From Paraburkholderia sp. (lineage in GTDB: Bacteria; Pseudomonadota; Gammaproteobacteria; Burkholderiales; Burkholderiaceae), in contig SCRN01000042.1 of assembly GCA_004322045.1 (NCBI GenBank), positions 1-64,000 of the forward strand: a stretch of 64,000 nucleotides of DNA, given 5' to 3'. The stretch's first letter is position 1, and every line of letters begins with the position of its first letter. A program made the position numbers and the translations under genes. Positions 37,924-46,857 of this stretch are shown here, in pieces. The notes beneath the pieces are model-generated. The model made no database searches, was not told where the DNA came from, and saw only the letters and a list, made by a program, of their open reading frames with translations.

Positions 37924-38565
37924 CTAAATGATGCTGCGCAGCCCAGTCACCAGTTGAACAGCGCCGAACACGGCGATCACGACGGCCGACAGCCGTGCAA
38001 CGCCATGAATGAACGACACCGGCATGCGCTTACCCAACGCGGATGTCGCGCCACTCAGGCACAGCCACCAGGCTGCCGAGCCGATGAACACCCCGCTCAC
38101 CATCGGGATCACCGTCGCCCACTGCGCGCCACCGCGCGCGGACGGGTCACCCGCGAGCGGGCCGAGCGCGGCAAAGATGCCGATGAACGAAAGAATCGTC
38201 ATGGGGTTGGACAGCGTCAAACCGAACGTCGTCAAGAAGTCGCGGGGGGCGCCGCCGCGTGCCGCTTCGGGCGCGATCAGCGCTGGTGCCGGTTTCTCGC
38301 GCGCAATAGCCCACGCAAGCCAAATCAGAAATGCCCCGCCGCCGATCTTGAGGACGACGCTCAGTGCGGGCAGCGTCGCCGCTAGCCCCGCTATGCCGAG
38401 CGCGCCGAGCAGCCCGTATATCCCATCGGCGCAGGCCGCGCCCATTCCGGTTGCAAAGCCGGAACGAAAACCTCGACTGAGGCTTCGCTGGATGCACAGC
38501 ATGCCGATGGGGCCGACCGGTGCGGCAATGGAAAGCCCGATCGTGAGCGATTTGATGAACAACAT
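37924..38565 (-). CDS. LysE-family amino-acid exporter
   Basis: A 213-residue inner-membrane protein with six predicted segments. The LysE/RhtB pattern is clear at the start (GLSIAAPVGPIGMLCIQRSL) and in FGLTLSNPMTILSFIGIFA. These proteins export amino acids or related solutes. It is divergent from an Lrp/AsnC-type gene, the classic pairing in which the regulator senses an amino acid and switches on its exporter. Confidence 0.92.
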   Translation of the reverse strand: MLFIKSLTIGLSIAAPVGPIGMLCIQRSLSRGFRSGFATGMGAACADGIYGLLGALGIAGLAATLPALSVVLKIGGGAFLIWLAWAIAREKPAPALIAPEAARGGAPRDFLTTFGLTLSNPMTILSFIGIFAALGPLAGDPSARGGAQWATVIPMVSGVFIGSAAWWLCLSGATSALGKRMPVSFIHGVARLSAVVIAVFGAVQLVTGLRSII

Positions 38566-38661
38566 GGATGCATTCCCACTGTGGATCGCGTGAATCGTAT
38601 GAATCTTTGTTTCTCGTCATTGACGTCTAATCGTAAGCCAAGCTCGATCGACGCAACAGGG

Positions 38662-38699
38662 AGCTTTTAAGGGAGAATGGTCACTTCACCTTAAAAGCT
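38662..38699. promoter_or_regulatory. Inverted repeat abutting the Lrp/AsnC start codon
   Basis: The arms AGCTTTTAAGG and CCTTAAAAGCT are perfect 11-bp complements with a 16-base gap. The second arm ends one base before the ATG of the regulator gene. It could be a binding site for the regulator in the divergent lysE-lrp region, or an RNA hairpin at the start codon. Confidence 0.6.
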
Positions 38700-38700
38700 A

Positions 38701-39174
38701 ATGGCAATGGACGAATCGGACTGGAAGATACTCGCGCTGTTACAGGGCAACGGCCGAATGACTTACACCGATCTGGCGCGGCAGGTGCAACTGTCGGTGC
38801 CTGCCGTGACCGAACGCGTGAAGCGTCTCGAAGAAGGCGGCGTGATCGAAGGCTACGCTGCGCGCGTCAACCCCGCTGCGGCGGGGTACGTAATGACGGC
38901 ACTGATCGCCATCACCGTACAGCAGCCCGGTAAAGCGAGATTTCTGAAATTGCTGGAGACGATCCCGGAAGTGATCGAGTGCCACCACGTCACGGGAGCG
39001 GATTCGTACATCATGCGCTTGGTTGCAGTCAGCATGGCCGATCTGGAGCGCTTGATCGGGCAAATCAACTTATACGGCGAGACGCGCACCTCGATCATCA
39101 TGTCGACGCCGCTACCCGCTCGCGCTTTGCAGCGGCCGCCGGTCAACGCGAAGGATCGGACCGGCAGGCGCTAG
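38701..39174 (+). CDS. Lrp/AsnC-family transcriptional regulator
   Basis: A 157-residue protein with an N-terminal winged helix-turn-helix (MTYTDLARQVQLSVPAVTER) and a C-terminal RAM/AsnC ligand-binding domain (ECHHVTGADSYIMRLVA). Members bind amino acids and act as dimers or octamers. It is divergent from the LysE exporter and probably controls it and itself. Two ATG codons (38701 and 38707) are possible; neither has a clear ribosome site, and an inverted repeat ends right before the first. Confidence 0.92.
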   Translation: MAMDESDWKILALLQGNGRMTYTDLARQVQLSVPAVTERVKRLEEGGVIEGYAARVNPAAAGYVMTALIAITVQQPGKARFLKLLETIPEVIECHHVTGADSYIMRLVAVSMADLERLIGQINLYGETRTSIIMSTPLPARALQRPPVNAKDRTGRR

Positions 39175-39261
39175 GCTCATGTCCGACGGCAACTCGATCG
39201 CGCGACGAAAATCATTCCCGTATGGGTCAAGGTCGCGGTCGCAACCGCGGCCGCGCGCCGC

Positions 39262-40188
39262 TCAATACAGTTCGGGCACGATCATCTCGTCCGGCACCGG
39301 CTGACGGATATAGTCCTCGTTGTGAACGCGCTCAGGCAACGCAATGGCCAGATGCTCGACTTCGCGATAGGGCACCTGGGTCAGCAAGTGGTGGATGCAG
39401 TTCAAACGCGCCCGCTTTTTGTCGACCGCCTGCACGACCCACCACGGTGCGTCCGGGTGATGCGAGCGCTGCAACATCACTTCCTTCGCTTGTGTGTACG
39501 CTTCCCATCGGCGGCGGCTCTCGAGATCCATCGGGCTTAGCTTCCATTGCTTGAGCGGATCGCGGATGCGCGCTTGAAAGCGGATCTCCTGCGCTTCGTC
39601 GGTGATCGAAAACCAGTACTTGACGATTTGGATGCCGCTTCTTACCAGCATCTTTTCGAATTCCGGCACGGAGCGGAAAAATTCTTCGTACTCGTCATCG
39701 CTGCAAAAGCCCATGACACGTTCAACACCGGCGCGGTTGTACCAACTGCGGTCGAACAACACCATCTCCCCTCCGGCCGGAAGGTGCGCGACGTAGCGCT
39801 GAAAATACCATTGCGTGCGCTCGCGGTTGTTCGGCGCGGGCAGCGCAGCGACGCGGCAGACGCGCGGGTTCAGACGCTGCGTAATGCGTTTGATCGCGCC
39901 GCCCTTGCCTGCCGCGTCGCGGCCTTCGAAAATGACGACGAGACGGTGCCCTGTCGCCACGATCCAATCCTGCAACTTCACGAGCTCGCCTTGCAGGCGA
40001 AAGAGCTCGCGAAAATAATGTCTGCGCAGACTGCGCGCTTCGGGCGTGAACGCATCGGAGCCGTCCAGGATGCGGTCGTCCACCTCCATTTCGAGTTCTT
40101 CGTCATACGCATCGACGAGCTCCTCCTCGAAGCGGCGCTGCCGCTCGGCCAGGCGTTCGGCGTCGGTTTCACGGTCCTGCTTGTTCAT
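39262..40188 (-). CDS. ppk2: Polyphosphate kinase 2 (PPK2)
   Basis: A 308-residue P-loop kinase that uses polyphosphate to phosphorylate nucleoside diphosphates (or monophosphates). Walker A is FEGRDAAGKGGAIKR (residues 88-98 hold the loop), the lid region follows, and Walker B is LFDRSWYNRAGVERVMGFC. The family motif YWFSITDEAQEIRFQAR is present. Length and features fit class I, single-domain enzymes, usually ADP-directed. The ATG follows GGGAGAACAGCG. It is a single gene, convergent with the Lrp-type regulator. Confidence 0.93.
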   Translation of the reverse strand: MNKQDRETDAERLAERQRRFEEELVDAYDEELEMEVDDRILDGSDAFTPEARSLRRHYFRELFRLQGELVKLQDWIVATGHRLVVIFEGRDAAGKGGAIKRITQRLNPRVCRVAALPAPNNRERTQWYFQRYVAHLPAGGEMVLFDRSWYNRAGVERVMGFCSDDEYEEFFRSVPEFEKMLVRSGIQIVKYWFSITDEAQEIRFQARIRDPLKQWKLSPMDLESRRRWEAYTQAKEVMLQRSHHPDAPWWVVQAVDKKRARLNCIHHLLTQVPYREVEHLAIALPERVHNEDYIRQPVPDEMIVPELY

Positions 40189-40386
40189 CGCTGTTCTCCC
40201 TCACCATACGGGCGATCTTGCCCACCCACACGAGCAAGCGAGCTGCCATGCAGCCGCACATTATCCGTGGCCCGCCATGTCAGCCATATTACGACTGAGG
40301 TTTCATCGCGCGGGCTGCCCGACAGATCACCATCACATAGTGGACACTGGCGACGAATTTTGCATCCCTCAAGTGGGCAGTCGACA

Positions 40387-41691
40387 TCACGCGCGCCGCA
40401 CGCGGCGCTTGCCTAACATCGCATCGAATCCGAGCAAGGCGAACGCGCCGAGCGCGAGTCCAGCGCACAGTAAAAACGCCGCACGATAACCGAACGCGCC
40501 GATGATCATGCCGGACAATACGCCCGATAGAATGGCCCCCACGCGCGACGCGTTGAAGAAGAGCGCCGTCGCAACGCCCGTTTCGCCGGGCATGAGGTCT
40601 TGCACATAGACCATGCCGAGACACGACGTGATTGCAACCACCGCCGCCGAGAGAATCTGCAGAGGCACGACCGCCAGAGGCTGGCTAACCATCGCCAGCG
40701 CAATGAAGTAGGCCGCATGCACCGCTGCGGCAGCCGTCAGCCAACGCGGTTTGCGCAACTTCGACGACATCGTCCCGAGCCACAGCATCATCGGGATCTC
40801 GAGCAGAGCGCCCGCGCCGAGCGCAGCGGAGACCGTCAAGCGCGTGCTGTGCAATGCCTGCACCAGGTAAAGCGGCAGCAGGATCATCGTTGCATTGGCG
40901 GCCAGTCCAATCAACGTGAGTGCCATGAGGACGCGATACGTCGTGGCGCGCCCGTTCGTCGTCACAGCCGCATGCGTCGCGATACGTTCGGCGGCGACCG
41001 CCGTGGCGGCGATTCCTTCTTCCAACGCTGCAGAGGCGTCCTCCTCCTTGTCTTCGTTGTCTTCCGCGCTTTCGTGGCACGATGTGGGACGCTCGTTTGC
41101 GTCGGGTCCCATTTCAGTCATGCGCAGCGCAATCACCGCACTTGCGGTGAAGCTCGCTGCTGCGAACGCGAAGAGACCGGTAAAACCGCCTTGCGCCAAA
41201 ATCAACGCACCGACCGCAGGCCCGAACACCCACGCGACGGAAAGCAGCGTCCTCAACGCCGCCGATGCGAATTCCTCATGCGCCGGATCGCCGGTCCGCA
41301 GCACCGCGCGGCCGAAGGAAAATATCTGCGATAGCGATGCCGCGCCGGGACCCAACAACAAGGCGCCCGCCAGCATCAACTCGGCATAGCCGCGCAAGAA
41401 GCCCAACGCCCCATAACCGAGCGCCGCGATCACGAGCGATGCAATCAGCGGAGCCCGATTGCACCCGGTTCGGTCGGACCATCGACCCACCGCCGTGCTG
41501 GCGAACACGCCGCTCGCCGAAACGAGTGTCATGAATGCGCCCAGTTGCAGCGGCGACATCCCCGCCTGCTCCACGCCGAACAGCGAGAGATACGGCGCCG
41601 TGAACGACAATGCGACGCCGAGCATCAACGTTGCCGCAGCGAGCGGCACGAAGTGCTCGATTCGCGCGAGCCGAAGCAAACGAGCCCGCAC
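40387..41691 (-). CDS. MFS transporter, probable sugar-efflux (SET-like)
   Basis: A 434-residue, twelve-segment major-facilitator protein. The loop after segment 2 has the MFS motif GRWSDRTGCNRAPLIAS, and a long acidic loop (EDNEDKEEDASAALEEG) joins the halves. Overall features resemble SetA/SetB sugar-efflux proteins, which expel lactose, glucose or toxic analogues. It starts three bases after the GH42 gene ends, so it is in the locus 2 operon and may relieve sugar overload, by inference. Confidence 0.75.
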   Translation of the reverse strand: MRARLLRLARIEHFVPLAAATLMLGVALSFTAPYLSLFGVEQAGMSPLQLGAFMTLVSASGVFASTAVGRWSDRTGCNRAPLIASLVIAALGYGALGFLRGYAELMLAGALLLGPGAASLSQIFSFGRAVLRTGDPAHEEFASAALRTLLSVAWVFGPAVGALILAQGGFTGLFAFAAASFTASAVIALRMTEMGPDANERPTSCHESAEDNEDKEEDASAALEEGIAATAVAAERIATHAAVTTNGRATTYRVLMALTLIGLAANATMILLPLYLVQALHSTRLTVSAALGAGALLEIPMMLWLGTMSSKLRKPRWLTAAAAVHAAYFIALAMVSQPLAVVPLQILSAAVVAITSCLGMVYVQDLMPGETGVATALFFNASRVGAILSGVLSGMIIGAFGYRAAFLLCAGLALGAFALLGFDAMLGKRRVRRA

Positions 41692-41694
41692 CGC

Positions 41695-43659
41695 TCAGTC
41701 TTCTTCGATCCAAGCGGCCACATCGACCGGGCCAACGACCGGGCCGCCCAGTACGAACTTCGCGCGAGCGGACGCGGGCACGGCCTGCGGCCGATCGCCA
41801 TAATTGATCGCCATGCGCAATGGCCCGCGCCTGCGCAGCCGCAAGCCCTCGGGCATCGGCATCGCTTGGATGCCTGCGGCTCGAACACAATTGGCCATGA
41901 CCGCATGCAGCACCGCTTGGTCGAAACAAGCCGCCACATACGTGACACGGTGGCATCGCAGCACCGCGGGCATGCCGTCGTCGAAACGAACGATCGTCTC
42001 CGTCGCCGCGCCCGCCTCCACGTGATCGCGCCAACGCAATGCGCAGCCGTCCACCTCTTCAAAACGAAGCGCTGGCCGAATGGACGGCCGCAGCGATTCC
42101 GCCGCGACGACGCGCGCCGGCAACACGCGCTGTAGTTCACCCGGGGGCAATTGCGAAGGGATCGCAAAAGCCGGTGATTTGGACCCGGTGCGCGGTCCGA
42201 ATACCCAATGACTGGATCCGCGCTCGATCTGCTCGACCACGCTCGGCGGCAGAATCGGCAATGTCGGCGCCACGACGAGCCTGTATTCGCCCACCTCTGC
42301 CCGCGCCGATACGACATCGACATCAAGGCCCAACTCGCGCAGTGCGCTATACCATTCGAACACGATGTGCTGATAGTCGATGTCCGCGCCATGCCGTTGC
42401 GTCTCGACCACCCACTGCGCTTCATAATCGAACAGCAGCGCCACGGGCGCGCGCGTGCACCGCAAATCATCGGCGGGCAACGCAAGATTGCGCAACTCGC
42501 GCGCCACTTGGGCGGCTTCGCGCCCGCCCGGCGAGAGCGCATCGTCGGGGGTATTCAGGCCCGAATGCATTTGCTCTTGCGCAAAAGGGCACTGGCGCCA
42601 GCGGAAGTACGAGACGAGTTCCGCACCGTGCGCAAACGCTTCCCAGGTCCAGAGCCGCACGATGCCGGGTTGCGGCACCGGGTTGAACGGCGCCCAATTG
42701 ACCGGCCCGGCTTGCTGTTCCATCACCCACATCCGCCCCTTGCCGACGCCGCGATAAAGATCGTGACTGAACGCCGAGACATCGGGGTGCCCCGTGCGCG
42801 CCCAACGATGCTTCTGCGCTTCGGGAAGCGGGAGGACTTCGGTGCGAGGAACCGGATAGCTATCCCAGGCAGCAACATCGAGCGGACCCCGTGCGAACGC
42901 GTAATGATCGAACGCGGCATAAAAGCCCATGAAGTTGTGCAGCACATCGCGCCCCGGCGCGTGGCGCCGGATCAGGTCGGCCTGCAACGCATGAAAGCTC
43001 GCCACTTCCTCCGATTGAAAGCGCCGAAAGTCGAGTGCATGGGCCGGGTTGACGTCGGTCGGCGTGCGATGAGGCAGTTCGATTTCATCGAAGCTGTGGT
43101 ACTCCATGCTCCAAAACACATTGCCCCATGACGCGTTGAGCGCGGCGATCGTTTCATAGCGCTGTCCGAGCCACTGTCGAAAGCGCTGCAACGCGGCCTG
43201 CGTGTACGTGGGCAAGGTATCGTGGCAACCGAGTTCATTGTCGGTCTGCCAAGCTACGACGGCTGGGTGATCACCATATCGGCGCACCATGGTCTCGACG
43301 ATACGCGCGCAATGTTCCCGATAGATGGGGCTCGAAATATCGTAGTGGCGCCGCGAGCCGAACTGGAGCACGCCACCGTCGTGCCTCACCGGCAAAATGT
43401 CCGGATGCGCATCGACGAGCCACTTCGGCGGCGCCGCCGTCGGTGTGCCAAGCACGAGCTCGAGCCCATGGCGGGAAAGTGTCGCGATGGCGGCGTCGAG
43501 CCACGCCCATTCGTAACGCCCCGGCTCCGGCTCCATGCGAGACCAGGCAAATTCCGCGATGCGCACGCGCGTGATGCCCATCTCGGCCATGCGCCGCGCA
43601 TCGCTTTCCCACTTGTTTTCGGGCCAATGTTCCGGGTAATAGCAAACGCCGAGATGCAT
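41695..43659 (-). CDS. GH42 beta-galactosidase (locus 2)
   Basis: A 654-residue family 42 enzyme, paralogous to that at 26.2-28.1 kb. The start [17 protein letters not shown], the acid/base Glu142 in WQTDNELGCH and the nucleophile Glu314 in MWVMEQQAGPVNW are intact. There is no signal peptide, so the enzyme is cytoplasmic. The ATG at 43659 follows GGAACC. It lies between the locus 2 binding protein and the efflux gene on the same strand. The cleft segment after the acid/base differs from locus 1, so substrate preference may differ. Confidence 0.93.
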   Translation of the reverse strand: MHLGVCYYPEHWPENKWESDARRMAEMGITRVRIAEFAWSRMEPEPGRYEWAWLDAAIATLSRHGLELVLGTPTAAPPKWLVDAHPDILPVRHDGGVLQFGSRRHYDISSPIYREHCARIVETMVRRYGDHPAVVAWQTDNELGCHDTLPTYTQAALQRFRQWLGQRYETIAALNASWGNVFWSMEYHSFDEIELPHRTPTDVNPAHALDFRRFQSEEVASFHALQADLIRRHAPGRDVLHNFMGFYAAFDHYAFARGPLDVAAWDSYPVPRTEVLPLPEAQKHRWARTGHPDVSAFSHDLYRGVGKGRMWVMEQQAGPVNWAPFNPVPQPGIVRLWTWEAFAHGAELVSYFRWRQCPFAQEQMHSGLNTPDDALSPGGREAAQVARELRNLALPADDLRCTRAPVALLFDYEAQWVVETQRHGADIDYQHIVFEWYSALRELGLDVDVVSARAEVGEYRLVVAPTLPILPPSVVEQIERGSSHWVFGPRTGSKSPAFAIPSQLPPGELQRVLPARVVAAESLRPSIRPALRFEEVDGCALRWRDHVEAGAATETIVRFDDGMPAVLRCHRVTYVAACFDQAVLHAVMANCVRAAGIQAMPMPEGLRLRRRGPLRMAINYGDRPQAVPASARAKFVLGGPVVGPVDVAAWIEED

Positions 43660-43852
43660 TGAAAGGTTCCTCGATTCGGTCAGGGCAGAAGACAAACGCG
43701 ATCCAGTGGGCTAGGTTCTTCAACCCTTCAACTCTCGCACCGGAATCATCGAGATCTGAATCGGCACGAAATTGCCCGCTACGAGGAGACCCAGTCGCAG
43801 TCCACGTTGAATAACGGAAATCGACATTGATTCACACTCCGCCGTAAATCGA

Positions 43853-43880
43853 CGAGGGTGAGCCAGCGGCATCGCCCTCG
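43853..43880 (-). promoter_or_regulatory. Small hairpin after the locus 2 binding-protein gene
   Basis: Arms CGAGGG / CCCTCG with a 16-base gap lie just past the binding-protein stop. The position mirrors the larger hairpin after the locus 1 binding-protein gene. The stem is short, so the call is tentative. Confidence 0.3.
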
Positions 43881-43893
43881 CGCGCCGATACGG

Positions 43894-45135
43894 CTACTTC
43901 TTGTAAATTCGCTTACGCGTAGCTTCCAAGCGCTGCAGGATTGCGTCGATCTGCGCCGGATCGGAGAAGAACTGCTGCATGGCATTCATCCCTTCGTCGG
44001 CCATTTCCTTGGTCATATCTCGGTCGTAGAACTGCGCAATGCCGCCCGTCGTACCCGAGAGCGTCTTGAAGCCGACCTTCGAAATCGGATCCTGCGGCTC
44101 CGCCGCTTCGTTGTTCGACGGCAACTGGCCCCACCCTTTTGCGAGTTCACCGTTGATTTGAGCCGTCCCCATGAACGCCAGCAGACGCCGCGCATCGGCC
44201 TTGTTCTTTGCCTTGGCCGGCACGATCAAAACGTTGACCGGCCCATCCTCGGCAACCGGAACCGACGCATCGACGATCGGAAAGCGGAAGTAACCCATTT
44301 CATTGCGCGTGGCCGCAGGCAACCCCGCCGAGAAGAACGTGCCCATCAACAGCATGGCGGCCTGGCCATTCACGAGCAGGGGGCTGATCGAATCGACGTC
44401 GTAGGACAACGCGTTATCGATGAAGTACTTGTCGTCGATCAACGTCTTCCATGCGTCGTACACGTGCTTTACGCGCGGATCGGTGTAAGCGATGTCGCCC
44501 GCCATGAGTTGCTGATGAAAGTCGTAGCCGTTGACGCGCAAGTCGAGATAGTCGAACCAGGCGGCCAGCGTCCAAGCATCTCGTGCGGGGACGGCGATCG
44601 GCGCGATACCGGCTGCCTTCAGCTTCTTGCAATCGTCCAAGAATTGCGCCCATGTGGTGGGCTCGGCCGCAATCCCGGCTTTCTGGAACAGATCTTTACG
44701 GTAGAAGAAACCGTACGCATCGGTACCCAGCGGCAAACTGTATTGCTTGCCCGCGTAGGTCGACGACGACTTCACCGAGGCGTAGGTCCGATTCCATCCG
44801 TTCTTTTGCCAATCGCTCGTCAAATCTTCCAGCAAGCCGCGCTTGGCGAAATACGCCATGCGTTCGCCGTTGTGCCAACTCAGCATATCGGGCGGATCGG
44901 TTGCGAGCCAGCCCGACAATTGAACCTTATAAGCCTCCTCGCCCACGTAGCTGACTTTCAGGTCCACATCGGGATTGGCTTTCTTGAACTGATCGAACGC
45001 GTTTTTCCATGTGGCGCGCTGATTGCCGCGCGCCGAGACGGTAACGTTCAACGTGCTCGCCAACGCCGTCGATGCGGCGGCAAGCGTCGCGCAAGTCAAG
45101 CAGGCCAGCGCGAGCGTACGAACCTGTAGCTTCAT
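43894..45135 (-). CDS. Sugar-binding protein (locus 2), without its own permease
   Basis: A 413-residue solute-binding protein with a signal peptide (MKLQVRTLALACLTCATLAA to TALAS). It matches the locus 1 protein throughout, for example WHNGERMAYFAKRGLLEDLT, ARDAWTLAAWFDYLDLRVNG and FYDRDMTKEMADEGMNAMQQ. No permease or ATPase gene lies in this operon, so the protein probably delivers sugar to the locus 1 permeases, by inference. It is the first gene of the locus 2 operon and is preceded by the operator at 45331-45348. Confidence 0.93.
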   Translation of the reverse strand: MKLQVRTLALACLTCATLAAASTALASTLNVTVSARGNQRATWKNAFDQFKKANPDVDLKVSYVGEEAYKVQLSGWLATDPPDMLSWHNGERMAYFAKRGLLEDLTSDWQKNGWNRTYASVKSSSTYAGKQYSLPLGTDAYGFFYRKDLFQKAGIAAEPTTWAQFLDDCKKLKAAGIAPIAVPARDAWTLAAWFDYLDLRVNGYDFHQQLMAGDIAYTDPRVKHVYDAWKTLIDDKYFIDNALSYDVDSISPLLVNGQAAMLLMGTFFSAGLPAATRNEMGYFRFPIVDASVPVAEDGPVNVLIVPAKAKNKADARRLLAFMGTAQINGELAKGWGQLPSNNEAAEPQDPISKVGFKTLSGTTGGIAQFYDRDMTKEMADEGMNAMQQFFSDPAQIDAILQRLEATRKRIYKK

Positions 45136-45517
45136 GAATGTCTCCTTCTGTTTGTCTTTGGTATCGGCGTGGTGCCGGTCTACTGCACGCCCAACTGCTC
45201 GACCGGTTGCACCGTACGCACGATCGATGGCGAGCCTGATGCGTGCAGACCGTATTGCTTCGATACGTGACGCAGAAAAATGGCGGACTTCACGCGCTCC
45301 TTCGAGCGGCGCGCGCGCATCGCGTCTCTGAATTTAAGCGCTTAAATTTTCGTCGCCAAAACACGTTGTTTGCTCGTACCATGTCGTCTCCAATGGCATG
45401 ACCGCTCTCGTCGTGGAATGGAAGTTAGCGCGACGAATTCGGTTACGCAACTTCTGAGCACCCATCTCAGCATTTGAACAAACCATCGTCGAACGTCCCG
45501 AGACGCTCGCGAAGGCA
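45136..45517. other. Divergent control region between locus 2 and its LacI gene
   Basis: This 382-bp gap holds the operator palindrome and a promoter for the binding-protein operon (minus strand). The part nearer the LacI gene shows no clear promoter by eye. Confidence 0.5.
45331..45348. promoter_or_regulatory. Perfect palindromic LacI-type operator, locus 2
   Basis: AATTTAAGCGCTTAAATT is a perfect 18-bp palindrome. It shares the 12-base core TTAAGCGCTTAA with the locus 1 operator. On the minus strand it covers the spacer and -10 (TAAATT) of a promoter whose -35 is TTGGCG, with 17-bp spacing (45331-45359). The core starts 8 bases after this -35, compared with 7 bases at locus 1. Confidence 0.8.
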
Positions 45518-46567
45518 GTGAAGCCGGGGGAACAACGAGTGGTCACGCTTGCCGAAGTCGCGCGACGCGCGAAGGTCACGGGCGCAACGGTTTCGAACGT
45601 ATTGCGCAACCCGCAGAAGGTGAAACCGGAGACCGTCGACCGCGTCATGGCCGCCATCCGCGAATTGGGCTATCGACCCAACTTGACCGCGCGCGCGCTC
45701 GCACGGGGCCGCACGTCCACCCTCGCGTTGATGCTCTCCAACATCACGAACCCGTTTTACCCGGAGTTCGTTCTCGCCGCCGAGCGCGAAGCACGCAAGC
45801 GCGGTCACTTCCTGCTCGTGTGCAACACCGACGACGACCCGGCCATCACGCGTGCGTATCTGGAGCAAATCGCTGGTTCGCTAGCCTCGGGCGTCATCGT
45901 CATGAACACCGACCTGAGCGAGCGCGAATTGACGGAGATCGCGAGCAGAGGCATTGCCGTCGTCCTTTGCATGTGGGAACACGTGCAGCCTTCGCGCGCC
46001 CTGCCCTGCGTCACGATCGACTTCGCCGCCGCGGGCGCGCTCGCAGCGGAGCATCTTTCGTCGCTAGGGCATCGCAAGTTCGGCGCGCTCGTCGGCGCAG
46101 GCTCGGGCGGCCCGCAAACCATTCGTCTCGAAGGCTTCGCAAGCGCGCTCGCGGCCCATGGTCATGCGGATAAATCGCTCGCCGTGGTTCAAGCGCGCGA
46201 CTCGATCGAAGGCGGATACGAAGCGGCCATCGGTCTGCTGCGCGACAAGCCCGGCCTCACCTGCATCTTCGCAACGAACGACCTGATGGCGATCGGCGCC
46301 ATGCAGGCTGCGGCCGATCTCGGCAAGCGCGTGCCCGACGACATATCGGTCATCGGGCTCACCGACATCGAACTCGCGCATCAGTTTCGCCCCGCATTGA
46401 CGACCGTGCGGCTGCCCGCCGCGGAAATCGCCGCGCGCTCGATCGCCCTCGCGTTGGAAATGATCGAAGGCGGCGAGCCGGCCCAGGACATCTATGTCGT
46501 GCGCTCGCCCGAACTCGTCGTGCGGGCGTCGACGGGCCGCGCGCCGTCGCGGCGGCGCCGCACATGA
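45518..46567 (+). CDS. LacI-family regulator of beta-galactoside locus 2
   Basis: A 349-residue LacI-type regulator with an N-terminal helix-turn-helix (LAEVARRAKVTGATVSNVLR), hinge GYRPNLTARALARG and effector domain. It resembles the locus 1 regulator along its length, and its recognition helix TVSNVLRN is identical. The start is a GTG at 45518; a second GTG at 45539, better placed after GGGGGAA, would give MVTLAEVARRAKV and may be the true start. It is divergent from the binding-protein operon. Confidence 0.9.
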   Translation: MKPGEQRVVTLAEVARRAKVTGATVSNVLRNPQKVKPETVDRVMAAIRELGYRPNLTARALARGRTSTLALMLSNITNPFYPEFVLAAEREARKRGHFLLVCNTDDDPAITRAYLEQIAGSLASGVIVMNTDLSERELTEIASRGIAVVLCMWEHVQPSRALPCVTIDFAAAGALAAEHLSSLGHRKFGALVGAGSGGPQTIRLEGFASALAAHGHADKSLAVVQARDSIEGGYEAAIGLLRDKPGLTCIFATNDLMAIGAMQAAADLGKRVPDDISVIGLTDIELAHQFRPALTTVRLPAAEIAARSIALALEMIEGGEPAQDIYVVRSPELVVRASTGRAPSRRRRT

Positions 46568-46582
46568 CGTGCGCGGTGACGC

Positions 46583-46610
46583 TTGCGAGTTCCCCAACCC
46601 TCGCTATACT
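46583..46610 (+). promoter_or_regulatory. Probable sigma-70 promoter of the stressosome operon
   Basis: TTGCGA (46583-46588) and TATACT (46605-46610) are spaced by 16 bases, within the 290-bp gap before the rsbR-like gene. It leaves a 5' leader of about 240 bases in which I see no other strong signal. Confidence 0.5.
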
Positions 46611-46857
46611 TCGAATAACCTGACGGTTCACATATTGGTTTTTACCCGGTTCGACGAAACGTCGCCGCGCGAGACACAGTCATTGCCGCGATAACACAAA
46701 CGATTTCAGCAACGCGAATGCGGTCAGCCCTTCCGCGGGCCGCGATGAACTGCCGACACGCTGACCGACGCCGGGCTGCCGTGTCGTATTTCCCGAATCC
46801 GATGCCCAGCGGCAAACAGTACGAGTTGCGCGCTGGGCCGCAACCGAGGAGGCGCGC

